Shown: positions 46,315-57,021, counted from the first letter of the stretch. The stretch is 64,000 bases of DNA from Terebella lapidaria (GCA_949152475.1 OX424562.1:22754209-22818208); one strand, 5' to 3'. A program made the numbers and translations. The notes: a model not told the origin generated them from the letters alone.

Positions 46315-47400
46315 ATGGATGAGCATAGTAGCACCGGAGAACCGATGTCGATGGTCGGGGAGACTACAGACGCTGACCTGGAGCTTTCCACACACGACAG
46401 CTCCGCCATCCACGAGCTCGAGCCAATAGTGTCGATTAGCAGACAACTGAGACCACTTACTTTGGTATGTACTTCGATCAGAAGAGAGCAGGCCGCCCTC
46501 AGAGAGACAATCACCTCGAAAATCGAGGAATGTAAACAAGAGTTGTTGGCTGACATCAACACGAAAATAGGCACACTCAGAGCAGACGTTATGGACGATA
46601 TCAACAGTATGTCAACACGCATAGACAAGCTAGAAAACACAGTGCAGGATATATGTGAGTTACACGAATTTAACCATGAAAAAACTGTCGTTGTTTCAAA
46701 GCTGAAACCAGAACCTACCATGACAATGCATGATCAGGCTCAAAGACTTGTTAACGAAGGACTAGGGCTGGACTTTGAAGTTGTGCGTTCCAAGAGACTT
46801 GGTAACAGGGATGGTAGACCTGGTATTCTAAAGATTGAACTGGCAACACAGACACAGAAAGTCGCTTTGTTACGTAAAAAAACAAACCTGAAAAACTCGG
46901 CAACGTACAGCAAGCTCTACATACGCTCATCACAGTCGCACGAGGAAAGAGTTGCGCAGAATAATATCAGAACAGTATGTGACGCTGTCCCAGAACTTCG
47001 GGACAGATTTCGCTTCGCTGGCAACGGGAGGTTGGTCGAGAAGTACACAACGGAGAAGCACAGAGGTGACCCAGACCCTCACATGTCATCCCCGTCTTAC
47101 GGAGAGGGAGCACGACGCAGGCAAAATGAGGCACCGAAGCTGTCTAGGTTTCGTGATACCAGTCGGACTGAACCTGATCCACCAGGACCTCCAGATATTC
47201 ACGACCGTATCCAGTTTCCGCCCATGAATGCTGGTTACCCCGGTGGAGAAACCGACAACCCATATGCCAGAGTGCTACAGACAACAAGCCAGACGAACCC
47301 GATGATGACCCCAAGCACCTACATGAACCAGCAGTACCCCGTGACCCCAAGGCCTACGCTACGACATCCAGTACCGCGTGTTTTGTACAACGCAGCATAG
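46315..47400 (+). CDS. LINE-C ORF1, coiled-coil/RRM-like nucleic-acid-binding protein (361 aa)
   Basis: Probable LINE ORF1 protein that binds element RNA. It has an acidic N-terminus and a predicted coiled coil at about 55-120 with regular Leu/Ile/Val spacing. An RRM-like domain follows at about 122-210 (KTVVVSKLKPEP, VVRSKRLGNRDGRPGILKIEL) and a basic segment to 250. The proline-rich C-terminus has several PP and NPY-like motifs. This resembles ORF1p of L1-type elements in order of parts. Its UAG stop (47398-47400) is in the same frame as ORF2. Intact in this copy; a 5'-truncated duplicate lies at 50159. Confidence 0.75.
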   Translation: MDEHSSTGEPMSMVGETTDADLELSTHDSSAIHELEPIVSISRQLRPLTLVCTSIRREQAALRETITSKIEECKQELLADINTKIGTLRADVMDDINSMSTRIDKLENTVQDICELHEFNHEKTVVVSKLKPEPTMTMHDQAQRLVNEGLGLDFEVVRSKRLGNRDGRPGILKIELATQTQKVALLRKKTNLKNSATYSKLYIRSSQSHEERVAQNNIRTVCDAVPELRDRFRFAGNGRLVEKYTTEKHRGDPDPHMSSPSYGEGARRRQNEAPKLSRFRDTSRTEPDPPGPPDIHDRIQFPPMNAGYPGGETDNPYARVLQTTSQTNPMMTPSTYMNQQYPVTPRPTLRHPVPRVLYNAA

Positions 47401-47424
47401 GATGGACTCCAGTCTCATGAGGAT

Positions 47425-49788
47425 GTGATACGCCTAGCGACGTGGAACATAAATGGGTGGACTGGTTATAATTACCAGTTAAGATATCAAATTATTGTAC
47501 AATCAAATATTGATATAATATGTTTGTGTGAGACTCATTTAAAGATTGATGAACAAATTACTGTTGACAAGTACACATGGTTTGGGAATAATAGGCACAG
47601 ATTACATAAAAATACACGAAAAGGATCTGGTGGTGTCGGATTTCTCGTGAAAAGTGCTATTTTGGAAAATTTTGATGTCAATATTGACAAGTCTGTAGAT
47701 AGTGTTATGAAAATTTCATTGTACCATAAACATACATCATACCAGTTGGTTATTTTTGGGTGCTATGTACCACCTAGCAATTCTACAAGAGGTAGAAATT
47801 CTCACGATATATTTTCTTGCTTGTCCAGTCATATTTATGTTGATATAACTGAAGCTGATGCTATATTTGTATGTGGAGACTTCAATGGAAGGATTGGTAA
47901 TTTGTCGGAAGTGATATTTGATGTACATAACAGTATACCCGACAGAGTAGTTGTTGATGAAACTAAAAATTCACAGGGAGAAGAATTTATTGATTTCTTG
48001 CAAGAAATGAACATGTGGTTTTTGAATGGTCGGTTTGTAAATGACAATTTCACATGCATATCCAAAGAGGGCAGATCTGTCGTAGACTACATATGTGTAC
48101 CTCATGATCAAGTGATTCACTGTAAAAATTTCAACGTGTGTACCGTTACTGATTTAATTAGCAAATTTAATATGCAACAAATGGTTTCAGGTGTGTGTAG
48201 ACCTCCAGATCATTCTGTGATTGTTGTGGATGTTGAGATTGACAGGAGTGGCCACCTAGGAGTACCTCGCCCAGTTTTTAGTGAACAATGTAATACATGT
48301 AGTAAACATGATAATAGAGAACATATCAGTGTGAGTGACAAGCGTAGAAAGTATGATGTAAGAAATATACCAGAAAATTTCATGGCTAATATAAACTGGC
48401 GTGACGAGGTTAATAAAGTTATTGACAGATTAGAAAGGGAAATATTACATCAAGGTGACATATATATGTATAAATCACTCTGTACCTGTGTATTTGTAGA
48501 AATGGACAATTTTTTAAACTATAAGAATGTTGGTGTCCATTGTCGAAAGCAATTCAAATCATACAAACCATACTGGAATCAGCAATTAACAATATACTGG
48601 AAGGATATGTCAGGTAAAGAGAAATTGTATCTTACCGCAAAGAAAAATGGTACTGTGAAAATGTGGTTGAACAGAAAAAGGAAAGAATTTATATCTGCTA
48701 GGAATACTTTTGATAAATACCTGAGAAAATGTCAAAGAGATTACAGAAAAGAACAAATCACCAATATTGAAGCTGTATGTACGGATGACCCTAAGAAATT
48801 TTGGAAATATATTAAAAATCTTGGCCCATCCAAAGATGGAAAAATTCCTGACTCAGTTAGATGTGGTGCTAGCGTATTTAGTGATCCAAATATTGTACAC
48901 AGGGAGTGGTCCAAGGCCTTTGAAGAATTATATAATCCTATTCCTTGTAACCATGATGCATCCTTCGCAAAAAATGCCACAAACTTTGTAAATGATTATG
49001 AAATATCAATGACAGGTAGCAATGAAATTCAGAGATCACATTCAATGAAGTTGTTAGTACAAATAAAAAACTCAAATGTAAAAAAAGCTGTTGGTATTGA
49101 TTGTATTCCTAATGAGGTAATAAAATGTCCAGGTATATACTTTGCAATGTATAAATTGTTTAAAACAGTATTTGAAACTGGTGTGGTGCCTTCAGTGTGG
49201 CAACGTGCTATTGTAAATCCTATTCCAAAGGGGTCTAGTAAAGATCCACATGTACCATTAAATTATAGGAGAATATCTTTGCTGTCGTGTGTATCTAAAG
49301 TTTATACATCTATCCTTAATAACAGAATTGTGCAGTTTTGTGATGAAACAAATATATTGGTGGAGGAGCAAAATGGTTTTCGAAAGGGAAGATCATGTTT
49401 GGATCATGTGTTTACCTTATCTAGTGTTATACGAAATCGACAGAAAAGTAATCTAAATACCTTTTGTGCTTTTATCGATATGGAAAAGGCATTCGATTGT
49501 ATTGATCGGACTTTGTTATTCTATAGGTTATTGTTATATAATATTGATGGGAAGTGTTACAAATCTGTTAAATCATTATACAATAACACAACAGCATGTG
49601 TGAGGATAAATAATAATTGTGGTACCTGGTTCAACACCACTTCTGGTGTGCGTCAAGGTGATTGTTTGTCGCCGACCTTATTTAGTTTGTATATTAACGG
49701 TTTAGCACAAGAAGTTAAAGCTTTGAATCAGGGGGTAAAATTCTGCGATCAAGATTTATCAATTTATTGTATGCAGACGATATTGTAA
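47425..49788 (+). CDS. LINE-C ORF2, endonuclease and RT (first copy, 787 aa)
   Basis: APE-type endonuclease at the N-terminus: RLATWNINGW, IICLCETH, FVCGDFNGRIGN, VVDYICVPHD and PPDHSVIVVDV. The RT follows with VGIDCIPNEVIKCPG, NYRRISLLS, NGFRKGRSCLDHVF, FIDMEKAFDCIDR and SGVRQGDCLSPTLFSLYIN. The frame ends just before the YADD active site, because one T is missing in a run near 49763; the YADD part continues in another frame at 49767. Around 49030-49085 a 7-base loss and a 1-base gain offset each other and garble about 18 residues. The ORF has no early ATG; it starts at GTG or is entered from ORF1. Confidence 0.8.
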   Translation: MIRLATWNINGWTGYNYQLRYQIIVQSNIDIICLCETHLKIDEQITVDKYTWFGNNRHRLHKNTRKGSGGVGFLVKSAILENFDVNIDKSVDSVMKISLYHKHTSYQLVIFGCYVPPSNSTRGRNSHDIFSCLSSHIYVDITEADAIFVCGDFNGRIGNLSEVIFDVHNSIPDRVVVDETKNSQGEEFIDFLQEMNMWFLNGRFVNDNFTCISKEGRSVVDYICVPHDQVIHCKNFNVCTVTDLISKFNMQQMVSGVCRPPDHSVIVVDVEIDRSGHLGVPRPVFSEQCNTCSKHDNREHISVSDKRRKYDVRNIPENFMANINWRDEVNKVIDRLEREILHQGDIYMYKSLCTCVFVEMDNFLNYKNVGVHCRKQFKSYKPYWNQQLTIYWKDMSGKEKLYLTAKKNGTVKMWLNRKRKEFISARNTFDKYLRKCQRDYRKEQITNIEAVCTDDPKKFWKYIKNLGPSKDGKIPDSVRCGASVFSDPNIVHREWSKAFEELYNPIPCNHDASFAKNATNFVNDYEISMTGSNEIQRSHSMKLLVQIKNSNVKKAVGIDCIPNEVIKCPGIYFAMYKLFKTVFETGVVPSVWQRAIVNPIPKGSSKDPHVPLNYRRISLLSCVSKVYTSILNNRIVQFCDETNILVEEQNGFRKGRSCLDHVFTLSSVIRNRQKSNLNTFCAFIDMEKAFDCIDRTLLFYRLLLYNIDGKCYKSVKSLYNNTTACVRINNNCGTWFNTTSGVRQGDCLSPTLFSLYINGLAQEVKALNQGVKFCDQDLSIYCMQTIL

Positions 49789-50138
49789 TGCTTGCTGAAA
49801 ATGAAGAATATTTACAAAATATGTTGAACTGTATGTACAGGTGGTGCTTTAAATGGAAACTGAAGTTAAATATTGGAAAATCTAATGTTGTACATTTCAG
49901 GCCGAAACGAAAAGCTCGAACAGAGATTGAATTTCATTATGGTAGTACTACTATAGATATATCTGACAGATATAAATATCTTGGTATATTTTTTGATGAA
50001 TTTCTTACTTTTGAATATTGTGCGAAAATTTTATCTGATTCGGCGGGTAGAGCCTTAGGTGGTGTGATTTATAAACATCGTGATTTGAAGGATATCGGTT
50101 TCAAAACATACCAGAAAATGTACTTTACAGCAAGCTAG
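49767..50138 (+). pseudogene. LINE-C RT fragment with YADD motif, first copy, cut by duplication junction
   Basis: Continues the RT with YADDIVMLAENEEYLQNM, WKLKLNIGKSNVVHFRP and YKYLGIFFDE, then ends abruptly at KMYFTAS where the tandem duplication begins. The thumb and C-terminal parts are missing from this copy and are found only at the end of the second copy. Confidence 0.8.
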
Positions 50139-50158
50139 CAGACAAGCTAGAAAACACA

Positions 50159-50917
50159 GTGCAGGATATATGTGAGTTACACGAATTTAACCATGAAAAA
50201 ACTGTCGTTGTTTCAAAGCTGAAACCAGAACCTACCATGACAATGCATGATCAGGCTCAAAGACTTGTTAACGAAGGACTAGGGCTGGACTTTGAAGTTG
50301 TGCGTTCCAAGAGACTTGGTAACAGGGATGGTAGACCTGGTATTCTAAAGATTGAACTGGCAACACAGACACAGAAAGTCGCTTTGTTACGTAAAAAAAC
50401 AAACCTGAAAAACTCGGCAACGTACAGCAAGGTCTACATACGCTCATCACAGTCGCACGAGGAAAGAGTTGCGCAGAATAATATCAGAACAGTATGTGAC
50501 GCTGTCCCAGAACTTCGTGACAGATTTCGCTTCGCTGGCAACGGGAGGTTGGTCGAGAAGTACACAACGGAGAAGCACAGAGGTGACCCAGACCCTCACA
50601 TGGCATCCCCGTCTTACGGAGAGGGAGCACGACGCAGGCAAAATGAGGCACCGAAGCTGTCTAGGTTTCGTGATACCAGTCGGACTGAACCTGATCCACC
50701 AGGGCCTCCAGATATTCACGACCGTATCCAGTTTCCGCCCATGAATGCTGGTTACCCCGGTGGAGAAACCGACAACCCATATGCCAGAGTGCTACAGACA
50801 ACAAGCCAGACGAACCCGATGATGACCCCAAGCACCTACATGAACCAGCAGTACCCCGTGACCCCAAGGCCTACGCTACGACATCCAGTACCGCGTGTTT
50901 TGTACAACGCAGCATAG
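50159..50917 (+). CDS. LINE-C ORF1, 5'-truncated duplicate (252 aa)
   Basis: Repeats ORF1 from MQDICELHEF (mid coiled coil) to the UAG stop with very few changes. The acidic N-terminus and the start codon are absent because the duplication begins inside ORF1. No promoter or start of its own is evident; it counts as a fragment. Confidence 0.75.
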   Translation: MQDICELHEFNHEKTVVVSKLKPEPTMTMHDQAQRLVNEGLGLDFEVVRSKRLGNRDGRPGILKIELATQTQKVALLRKKTNLKNSATYSKVYIRSSQSHEERVAQNNIRTVCDAVPELRDRFRFAGNGRLVEKYTTEKHRGDPDPHMASPSYGEGARRRQNEAPKLSRFRDTSRTEPDPPGPPDIHDRIQFPPMNAGYPGGETDNPYARVLQTTSQTNPMMTPSTYMNQQYPVTPRPTLRHPVPRVLYNAA

Positions 50918-50941
50918 GATGGACTCCAGTCTCATGAGGAT

Positions 50942-53900
50942 GTGATACGCCTAGCGACGTGGAACATAAATGGGTGGACTGATTATAATTACCAGTTAAG
51001 ATATCAAATTATTGTACAATCAAATATTGATATAATATGTTTGTGTGAGACTCATTCAAAGATTGATGAACAAATTACTGTTGACAAGTACACATGGTTT
51101 GGGAATAATAGGCACAGATTACATAAAAATGCACGAAAAGGATCTGGTGGTGTCGGATTTCTCGTGAAAAGTGCTATTTTGGAAAATTTTGATGTCAATA
51201 TTGACAAGTCTGTAGATAGTGTTATGAAAATTTCATTGTACCATAAACATACATCATACCAGTTGGTTATTTTTGGGTGCTATGTACCACCTAGCAATTC
51301 TACAAGAGGTAGAAATTCTCACGATATATTTTCTTACTTGTCCAGTCATATTTATGTTGATATAACTGAAGCTGATGCTATATTTGTATGTGGAGACTTC
51401 AATGGAAGGATTGGTAATTTGTCGGAAGTGATATTTGATGTAGATAACAGTATACCCGACAGAGTAGTTGTTGATGAAACTAAAAATGCACAGGGAGAAG
51501 AATTTATTGATTTCTTGCAAGAAATGAACATGTGTGTTTTGAATGGTCGGTTTGTAAATGACAATTTCACATGCATATCCAAAAAGGGCAGATCTGTCGT
51601 AGACTACATATGTGTACCTCATGATCAAGTGATTCACTGTAAAAATTTCAACGTGTGTACCGTTACTGATTTAATTAGCAAATTTAATATGCAACAAATG
51701 GTTCCAGATGTGTGTAGACCTCCAGATCATTCTGTGATTGTTGTGGATGTTGAGATTGACAGGAGTGGCCACCTAGGAGTACCTCGCCCAGTTTTTAGTA
51801 AACAATGTAATACATGTAGTAAACATGATAATAGAGAACATATCAGTGTGAGTGACAAGCGTAGAAAGTATGATGTAAGAAATATACCAGAAAATTTCAT
51901 GGCTAATATAAACTGGCGTGACGAGGTTAATAAAGTTATTGGCAGATTAGAAAGGGAAATATTACATCAATGTGACATAGATATTTTGTATAAATCACTC
52001 TGTACCTGTGTATTTGTAGAAATGGACAATTTTTTGAACTATAAGGATGTTGGTGTCCATTGTCGAAAGCAATTCAAATCATACAAACCATACTGGAATC
52101 AGCAATTAACAATATACTGGAAGGATATGTCAGGTAAAGAGAAATTGTATCTTACCGCAAAGAAAAATGGTACTGTGAAAATGTGGTTGAACAGAAAAAG
52201 GAAAGAATTTATATCTGCTAGGAATACTTTTGATAAATACCTGAGAAAATGTCAAAGAGATTACAAAAAAGAACAAATCACCAATATTGAAGCTGTATGT
52301 ACGGATGACCCTAAGAACTTTTGGAATTATATTAAAAGTCTTGGCCCATCCAAAGATGGAAAAATTCCTGACTCAGTTAGATGTGGTGATAGCGTATTTA
52401 GTGATCCAAATATTGTACACAGGGAGTGGTCCAAGGCCTTTGAAGAATTATATAATCCTATTCCTTGTAACCATGATGCATCATTCGTAAAAAATGCCAC
52501 AAACTTTGTAAATGATTATGAAATATCAATGACAGGTAGCAATGAAATAATCAATTCAGAGATCACATTCAATGAAGTTGTTAGTACAATTAAAAAACTC
52601 AAATGTAAAAAAGCTGTTGGTATTGATTGTATTCCTAATGAGGTAATAAAATGTCCAGGTATATACTTTGCAATGTATAAATTGTTTAAAACAGTATTTG
52701 AAACTGGTGTGGTGCCTTCAGTGTGGCAACGTGCTATTGTAAATCCTATTCCAAAAGCGCTAGTAAAGATCCACATGTACCATTAAATTATAGGGGAATA
52801 TCTTTGCTGTCATGTGTATCTAAAGTTTATACATCTATCCTTAATACCAGAATTGTGCAGTTTTGTGATGAAACAAATATATTGGTGGAGGAGCAAAATG
52901 GTTTTCGAAAGGGAAGATCATGTTTGGATCATGTGTTTACCTTATCTAGTGTTATACGAAATCGACAGAAAAGTAATCTAAATACCTTTTGTGCTTTTAT
53001 CGATTTTGTAAAGGCATTCGATTGTATTGATCGGACTTTGTTATTCTATAGGTTATTGTTATATAATATTGATGGGAAGTGTTACAAATCTGTTAAATCA
53101 TTATACAATAACACAACAGCATGTGTGAGGATAAATAATAATTGTGGTACCTGGTTCAACACCACTTCTGGTGTGCGTCAAGGTGATTGTTTGTCGCCGA
53201 CCTTATTTAGTTTGTATATTAACGGTTTAGCACAAGAAGTTAAAGCTTTGAATCAGGGGGTAAAATTCTGCGATCAAGATTTATCAATTTATTGTATGCA
53301 GACGATATTGTAATGCTTGCTGAAAATGAAGAATATTTACAAAATATGTTGAACTGTATGTACAGGTGGTGCTTTAAATGGAAACTGAAGTTAAATATTG
53401 GAAAATCTAATGTTGTACATTTCAGGCCGAAACGAAAAGCTCGAACAGAGATTGAATTTCATTATGGTAGTACTACTATAGATATATCTGACAGATATAA
53501 ATATCTTGGTATATTTTTTGATGAATTTCTTACTTTTGAATATTGTGCGAAAATTTTATCTGATTCGGCGGGTAGAGCCTTAGGTGGTGTGATTTATAAA
53601 CATCGTGATTTGAAGGATATCGGTTTCAAAACATACCAGAAAATGTACTTTACAGCAGTGTGTTCAGTTAGTGACTATGGTGCTGAAATATGGGGTTTTA
53701 GAAAATTCAAATTTGATGATAATGTTCAGAATCGAGCAATGCGTTACTTTTGAGGTGTTCATAAGTTTGCTCCTATAGCAGGTTTGGCTGGTGATGTTGG
53801 TTGGCTCACATCCAAGTACAGAAAATATATGTGTATGTTGCGTTTTTGGAATAGAATGGTGACTATGAATGAAGATAGGTTGGTCAAAAAAATATTTAAT

Positions 53901-54482
53901 ATTGACTATACATTGTGTAGCAAAAATTGGTGCAATGACGTTAAAACTGTTTTTAACTTACTTGGTATGGATGTTGTATTTGAGGAGAAGCGTATTTGTC
54001 GTATTGATGAAGTTAGGGAAATATTAATGCAAATAAATGAAGAAGAATGGCTAGGTGACGTGTCAAATAAACCAAAGTTACGTACCTATAAATTATTTAA
54101 ATCTACACTATCTACTGAAGACTATTTAAATTATTACATGCAGAAACGTATCCGTTCTTTGTTAGCCCAGTTCAAATTAGGTATATTGCCAATAGAAATA
54201 GAAACAGGAAGGTTTAAAAATGTCCCCCTAAATGAAAGATTATGTAAAATTTGTGATATGGCAGAAGTGGAAGATGAGTATCATTTAGTAATGTCTTGCC
54301 CAGCCTATTGTAAATTCAGAAAAAAACTTTTTTCTAATGCTGTGAATCTTATGTCCCATTTCGAACAGTACAACGACCGAGACAAATTTGTAAAACTTGC
54401 TTCATCATGTCAGAAATATTTATCTATATACCTGTGTGAATGTATGAAACATAGAAATGATTTAATATGTAATGCATCGTAA
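50942..54482 (+). pseudogene. LINE-C ORF2, second copy with complete 3' end (broken)
   Basis: The frame 50942-52786 carries the endonuclease and RT start, here with the undamaged NEIINSEITFNEVVSTIKKL segment that is garbled in the first copy. A lost base near 52758 shifts into 52723-53313, the missing T before YADD shifts into 53292-53753, and an in-frame TGA at 53751 precedes the C-terminal part to 54482. That part contains a zinc-knuckle-like cluster, LCKICDMAEVEDEYHLVMSC (Cys-Cys-His-Cys), usual near LINE ORF2 ends. So three lesions break this copy. Confidence 0.8.
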
Positions 54483-54916
54483 TGTTATTTGTAAAAAAAT
54501 ACCCTGTCACATTTGCAATATATGTAATTTTGTAGTGACTGATAAGCCCTGTGAGGCTGGGAGTACTATGTTTTTTTTGTATTTTGTACTGTGATGATGT
54601 TTACGTTATGATGTGCTCTGGTCACTCTAATAAACGATAGAAATCTAAAAATCTAATCTACGAACTGGAAAATGTACTCGACGTTTACTTTTAAGCGTGA
54701 TTCAGGCATTTGTACATTCGGGTTTGATGGATATACTTTCGTTTGTTTATATACAAAACCGGTAGAAAGTGTATAATAAAACGGATGAAAAGACAACTCG
54801 GACAATTGTAATGGTCAAAATCATTGATCACACCTTTTGTTATCTTGCATTAGATGTGTTGCAGAAGAATGTATTTTTAAAAAAAATATTGCATATATTC
54901 GAAGGCAGTAGCTTTA

Positions 54917-55812
54917 ATGATTTATTTGTGATCATTTGTACTCACGGTGTTGAATAACTAAATTTGCATATTATTTCTAATGATGAATTAATTATTCCCA
55001 AATGGATCATTATCAATGCAGAAGGTAGGAATACAATAAATACTCACTATTATTTTCGCCTCAATAATAAGGCAGTGAATGGTAGGTTATTTAATTTTAA
55101 AAATTCTAAAATAATGACTAGGCCTATAACGTCTTTAAAATGCATGTTGGAACACTTCTGTCTCATAAGTTATCAGTCCCATCCATGAACAAGTTCAGGT
55201 ACCGCGGTCGCTAGCAAAGTTTGTTATTCAATTACTAAATGAGTTCTATTTTCAATTATCAATGCCTTTTGTTGGAAACCAGAAGACATCCCGACAATAC
55301 ACGTGGATGCTACGTACAACGCTTGTTGTACCTGACATCCACGTGCAACAAGCGTGTATAAGGTAAACCCTTTGACCATAGATCCCGCAAAATAGATATT
55401 CTTAATTGGGGTTTCATTCAATTATTGATTTTCTTTTACTGGCTGCTGAACAAACTGCGCAAATGGTAGTTACGTCACGGAATATAAGATACTTCTATAC
55501 ATCTGTTTGCTATGCACGTAGTCAACACTCACTCACCAGTATATGGCTCACGGTATCAACAGCGACCGTCAGCCCATTCATATACTTAGAAATCACACAA
55601 TGAGCGCACGGCAGATGCTCTATGTGCTGAATACCAAAGCATATAGTAGTACATTCAACAACTGATTAGCTTTGTAATGATCATCTCGTAATGGAGAGGC
55701 ATAACATCATGTGTCATTAGCATATATCCTGCAGCATATATCAGATGTGCTCGTGTGTTGTTAAGGCCATAAGAACTCGGGTGCAATCGGGTTTATGCTG
55801 AAAGTCGATTGA
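54917..55812 (+). other. Upstream flank of fucosyltransferase B'
   Basis: Collinear with 35122-36037 upstream of B, including TAATAAGGCAGTGAATGGTA and the segment before the ATG pair. No other gene seen. Confidence 0.6.
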
Positions 55813-57021
55813 ATGATGACGTCAAGAATATACACTTTCATACTATTTGTCATTATGACGACACTGTTTTTCTATACATGGATCATGTTGGATGAGAAAA
55901 ACATCAAATTCCACTTGATAAAGAGCGACCATAATAATCGAACGCATTCCATTAATATTGATGGAAACTGGTCCAGGAGTAAGTCCACACAGAACCACGG
56001 GGAACCATTGCATGAGTTTCAGGATAATTTCGATAATAGCCAGTCTGGCCATCAGCTCAGAGAAATCAAGCAGAAGAAGGGAAGTCATGAAAACACTGAA
56101 GGATTGGGAGCTGCTCGTCCTATTGATACTGACGGTCACCTCCATAACCTGCAACAAAATACAAGTCCAGTACCCAAAATATTGTACGTGACGGCGAACT
56201 CAAACCAAGGTCGCCTGGGTAACCAGATGTTGGTTTATGCCACTCTCTTCGCCATTGGCCACAGGGACAGGGTACATACACCATTTATGCAAAGACCTGG
56301 CTTTGAAGCCCTGCGTTCAACTTTCCAAAACCTATCAATTCCCGAGATTGATATGGTTAACACCCGATTCGTCAAGCAAAAGTTTGAAACTACAAAGACA
56401 TTGACTGAAGTGCAAAAAATCAAAGCATTACCAAAGAAGAACATAACGATTGCTGGTTACTTTGTGTCACATAGATACTTCAGCGATGCCGAAAATCAAC
56501 TACGCGAAGAGTTCACGTTCTCAACCGAGGTTCAACAACGAGTTAGGGAATACTTCCGAAATATCACACCACCACTCTGGCGCGAATCTTTATTCGTCCG
56601 CGTGGGAATCCACGTTCGTCGAACTGACAGGCTCAGTGAAACGGGTATCCAAATGGGTTCTGTGCCACACCCAGTCAGCTACTTCCAACACGCCATGGAG
56701 TACTTCACTAGTCGCTTCAAAAAAGTTCAGTTCATCGTCGCCAGTGATGATTTGGCTTGGTGCAAGGCGAATATCAACGGAACACATGTGGTTTATTCTG
56801 GATACGATTTTACGATGGACTTGGCTATATTGTCAATGTGTGACCACATGATCTATACAATGGGCACTTATAGTTGGTGGGCAGGATGGCTGTGTCCAGG
56901 TGTGACAGTGTATTATGGTGTTTTACCAAAACCAAACACACATTTGGGACTTGTTCACAAAAACAACAGCTGGGTGCCACCGCCACGGTCAAAATATAAT
57001 AACTGGGTCCCGATTGTTTGA
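55813..57021 (+). CDS. Alpha-1,2-fucosyltransferase, GT11 family (type B')
   Basis: A 402-residue paralogue of B with the same predicted role and topology; I count 23 substitutions and no indel. Motifs: signal anchor 6-26, GRLGNQ (133-138), VGIHVRRTD (264-272) and TMGTYSWWAGW (349-359). Catalytic motifs are intact. Two ATG codons begin the frame, as in B. Changes cluster in the stem but several fall in the catalytic domain (for example STYSEHDFGT of B against SGYDFTM here, just before the last motif). A SINE-like element interrupts its 3' flank 25 bp after the stop. Confidence 0.9.
   Translation: MMTSRIYTFILFVIMTTLFFYTWIMLDEKNIKFHLIKSDHNNRTHSINIDGNWSRSKSTQNHGEPLHEFQDNFDNSQSGHQLREIKQKKGSHENTEGLGAARPIDTDGHLHNLQQNTSPVPKILYVTANSNQGRLGNQMLVYATLFAIGHRDRVHTPFMQRPGFEALRSTFQNLSIPEIDMVNTRFVKQKFETTKTLTEVQKIKALPKKNITIAGYFVSHRYFSDAENQLREEFTFSTEVQQRVREYFRNITPPLWRESLFVRVGIHVRRTDRLSETGIQMGSVPHPVSYFQHAMEYFTSRFKKVQFIVASDDLAWCKANINGTHVVYSGYDFTMDLAILSMCDHMIYTMGTYSWWAGWLCPGVTVYYGVLPKPNTHLGLVHKNNSWVPPPRSKYNNWVPIV

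Larger units (their letters stand above)
46624..53653 (+). repeat. 3.5-kb tandem duplication within LINE-C
   Basis: Bases 46624-50135 and 50141-53654 are near-identical repeats, offset 3517 bp at the left and 3525 at the right; the 8-bp change equals the four small indels I can see. The junction at 50131-50145 reads CAAGCTAGCAGACAAGCTAG, so AAGCTAG occurs on both sides, which suggests microhomology-mediated joining. Both copies share the missing T before YADD. Confidence 0.85.
46200..54658 (+). mobile_element. LINE-C, two-ORF non-LTR retrotransposon with internal tandem duplication
   Basis: ORF1 (46315) and ORF2 (47425) are followed, inside the RT region at 50136, by a restart within ORF1. 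The rest of the element then repeats to a 3' end near 54658 with an AATCTAAAAATCTAATCT-like tail. So one LINE of about 5 kb bears a 3.5-kb tandem duplication. The 5' boundary is a guess; about 46200 is used because the TA element's left part must end before ORF1. The clade is unresolved; ORF1 looks L1/Tx1-like. Confidence 0.75.
45810..54914. mobile_element. TA-flanked inverted-repeat element carrying a nested LINE
   Basis: The outer ends are AAGCTACTGTCTTCGAA (45810 on) and the inverse TTCGAAGGCAGTAGCTT (to 54914), with a shared inner AATATTTTTT stretch. TA stands on both sides (45808-45809, 54915-54916). Joining the flanks at one TA gives a 26-bp string that matches the empty site near 35118 at every position but one and with equal length. 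The element proper is about 1 kb or less: the left part to about 46200 and the right part from about 54660. Both contain no gene and fit a Tc1/mariner-type non-autonomous transposon. The remainder is LINE-C. Confidence 0.8.
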
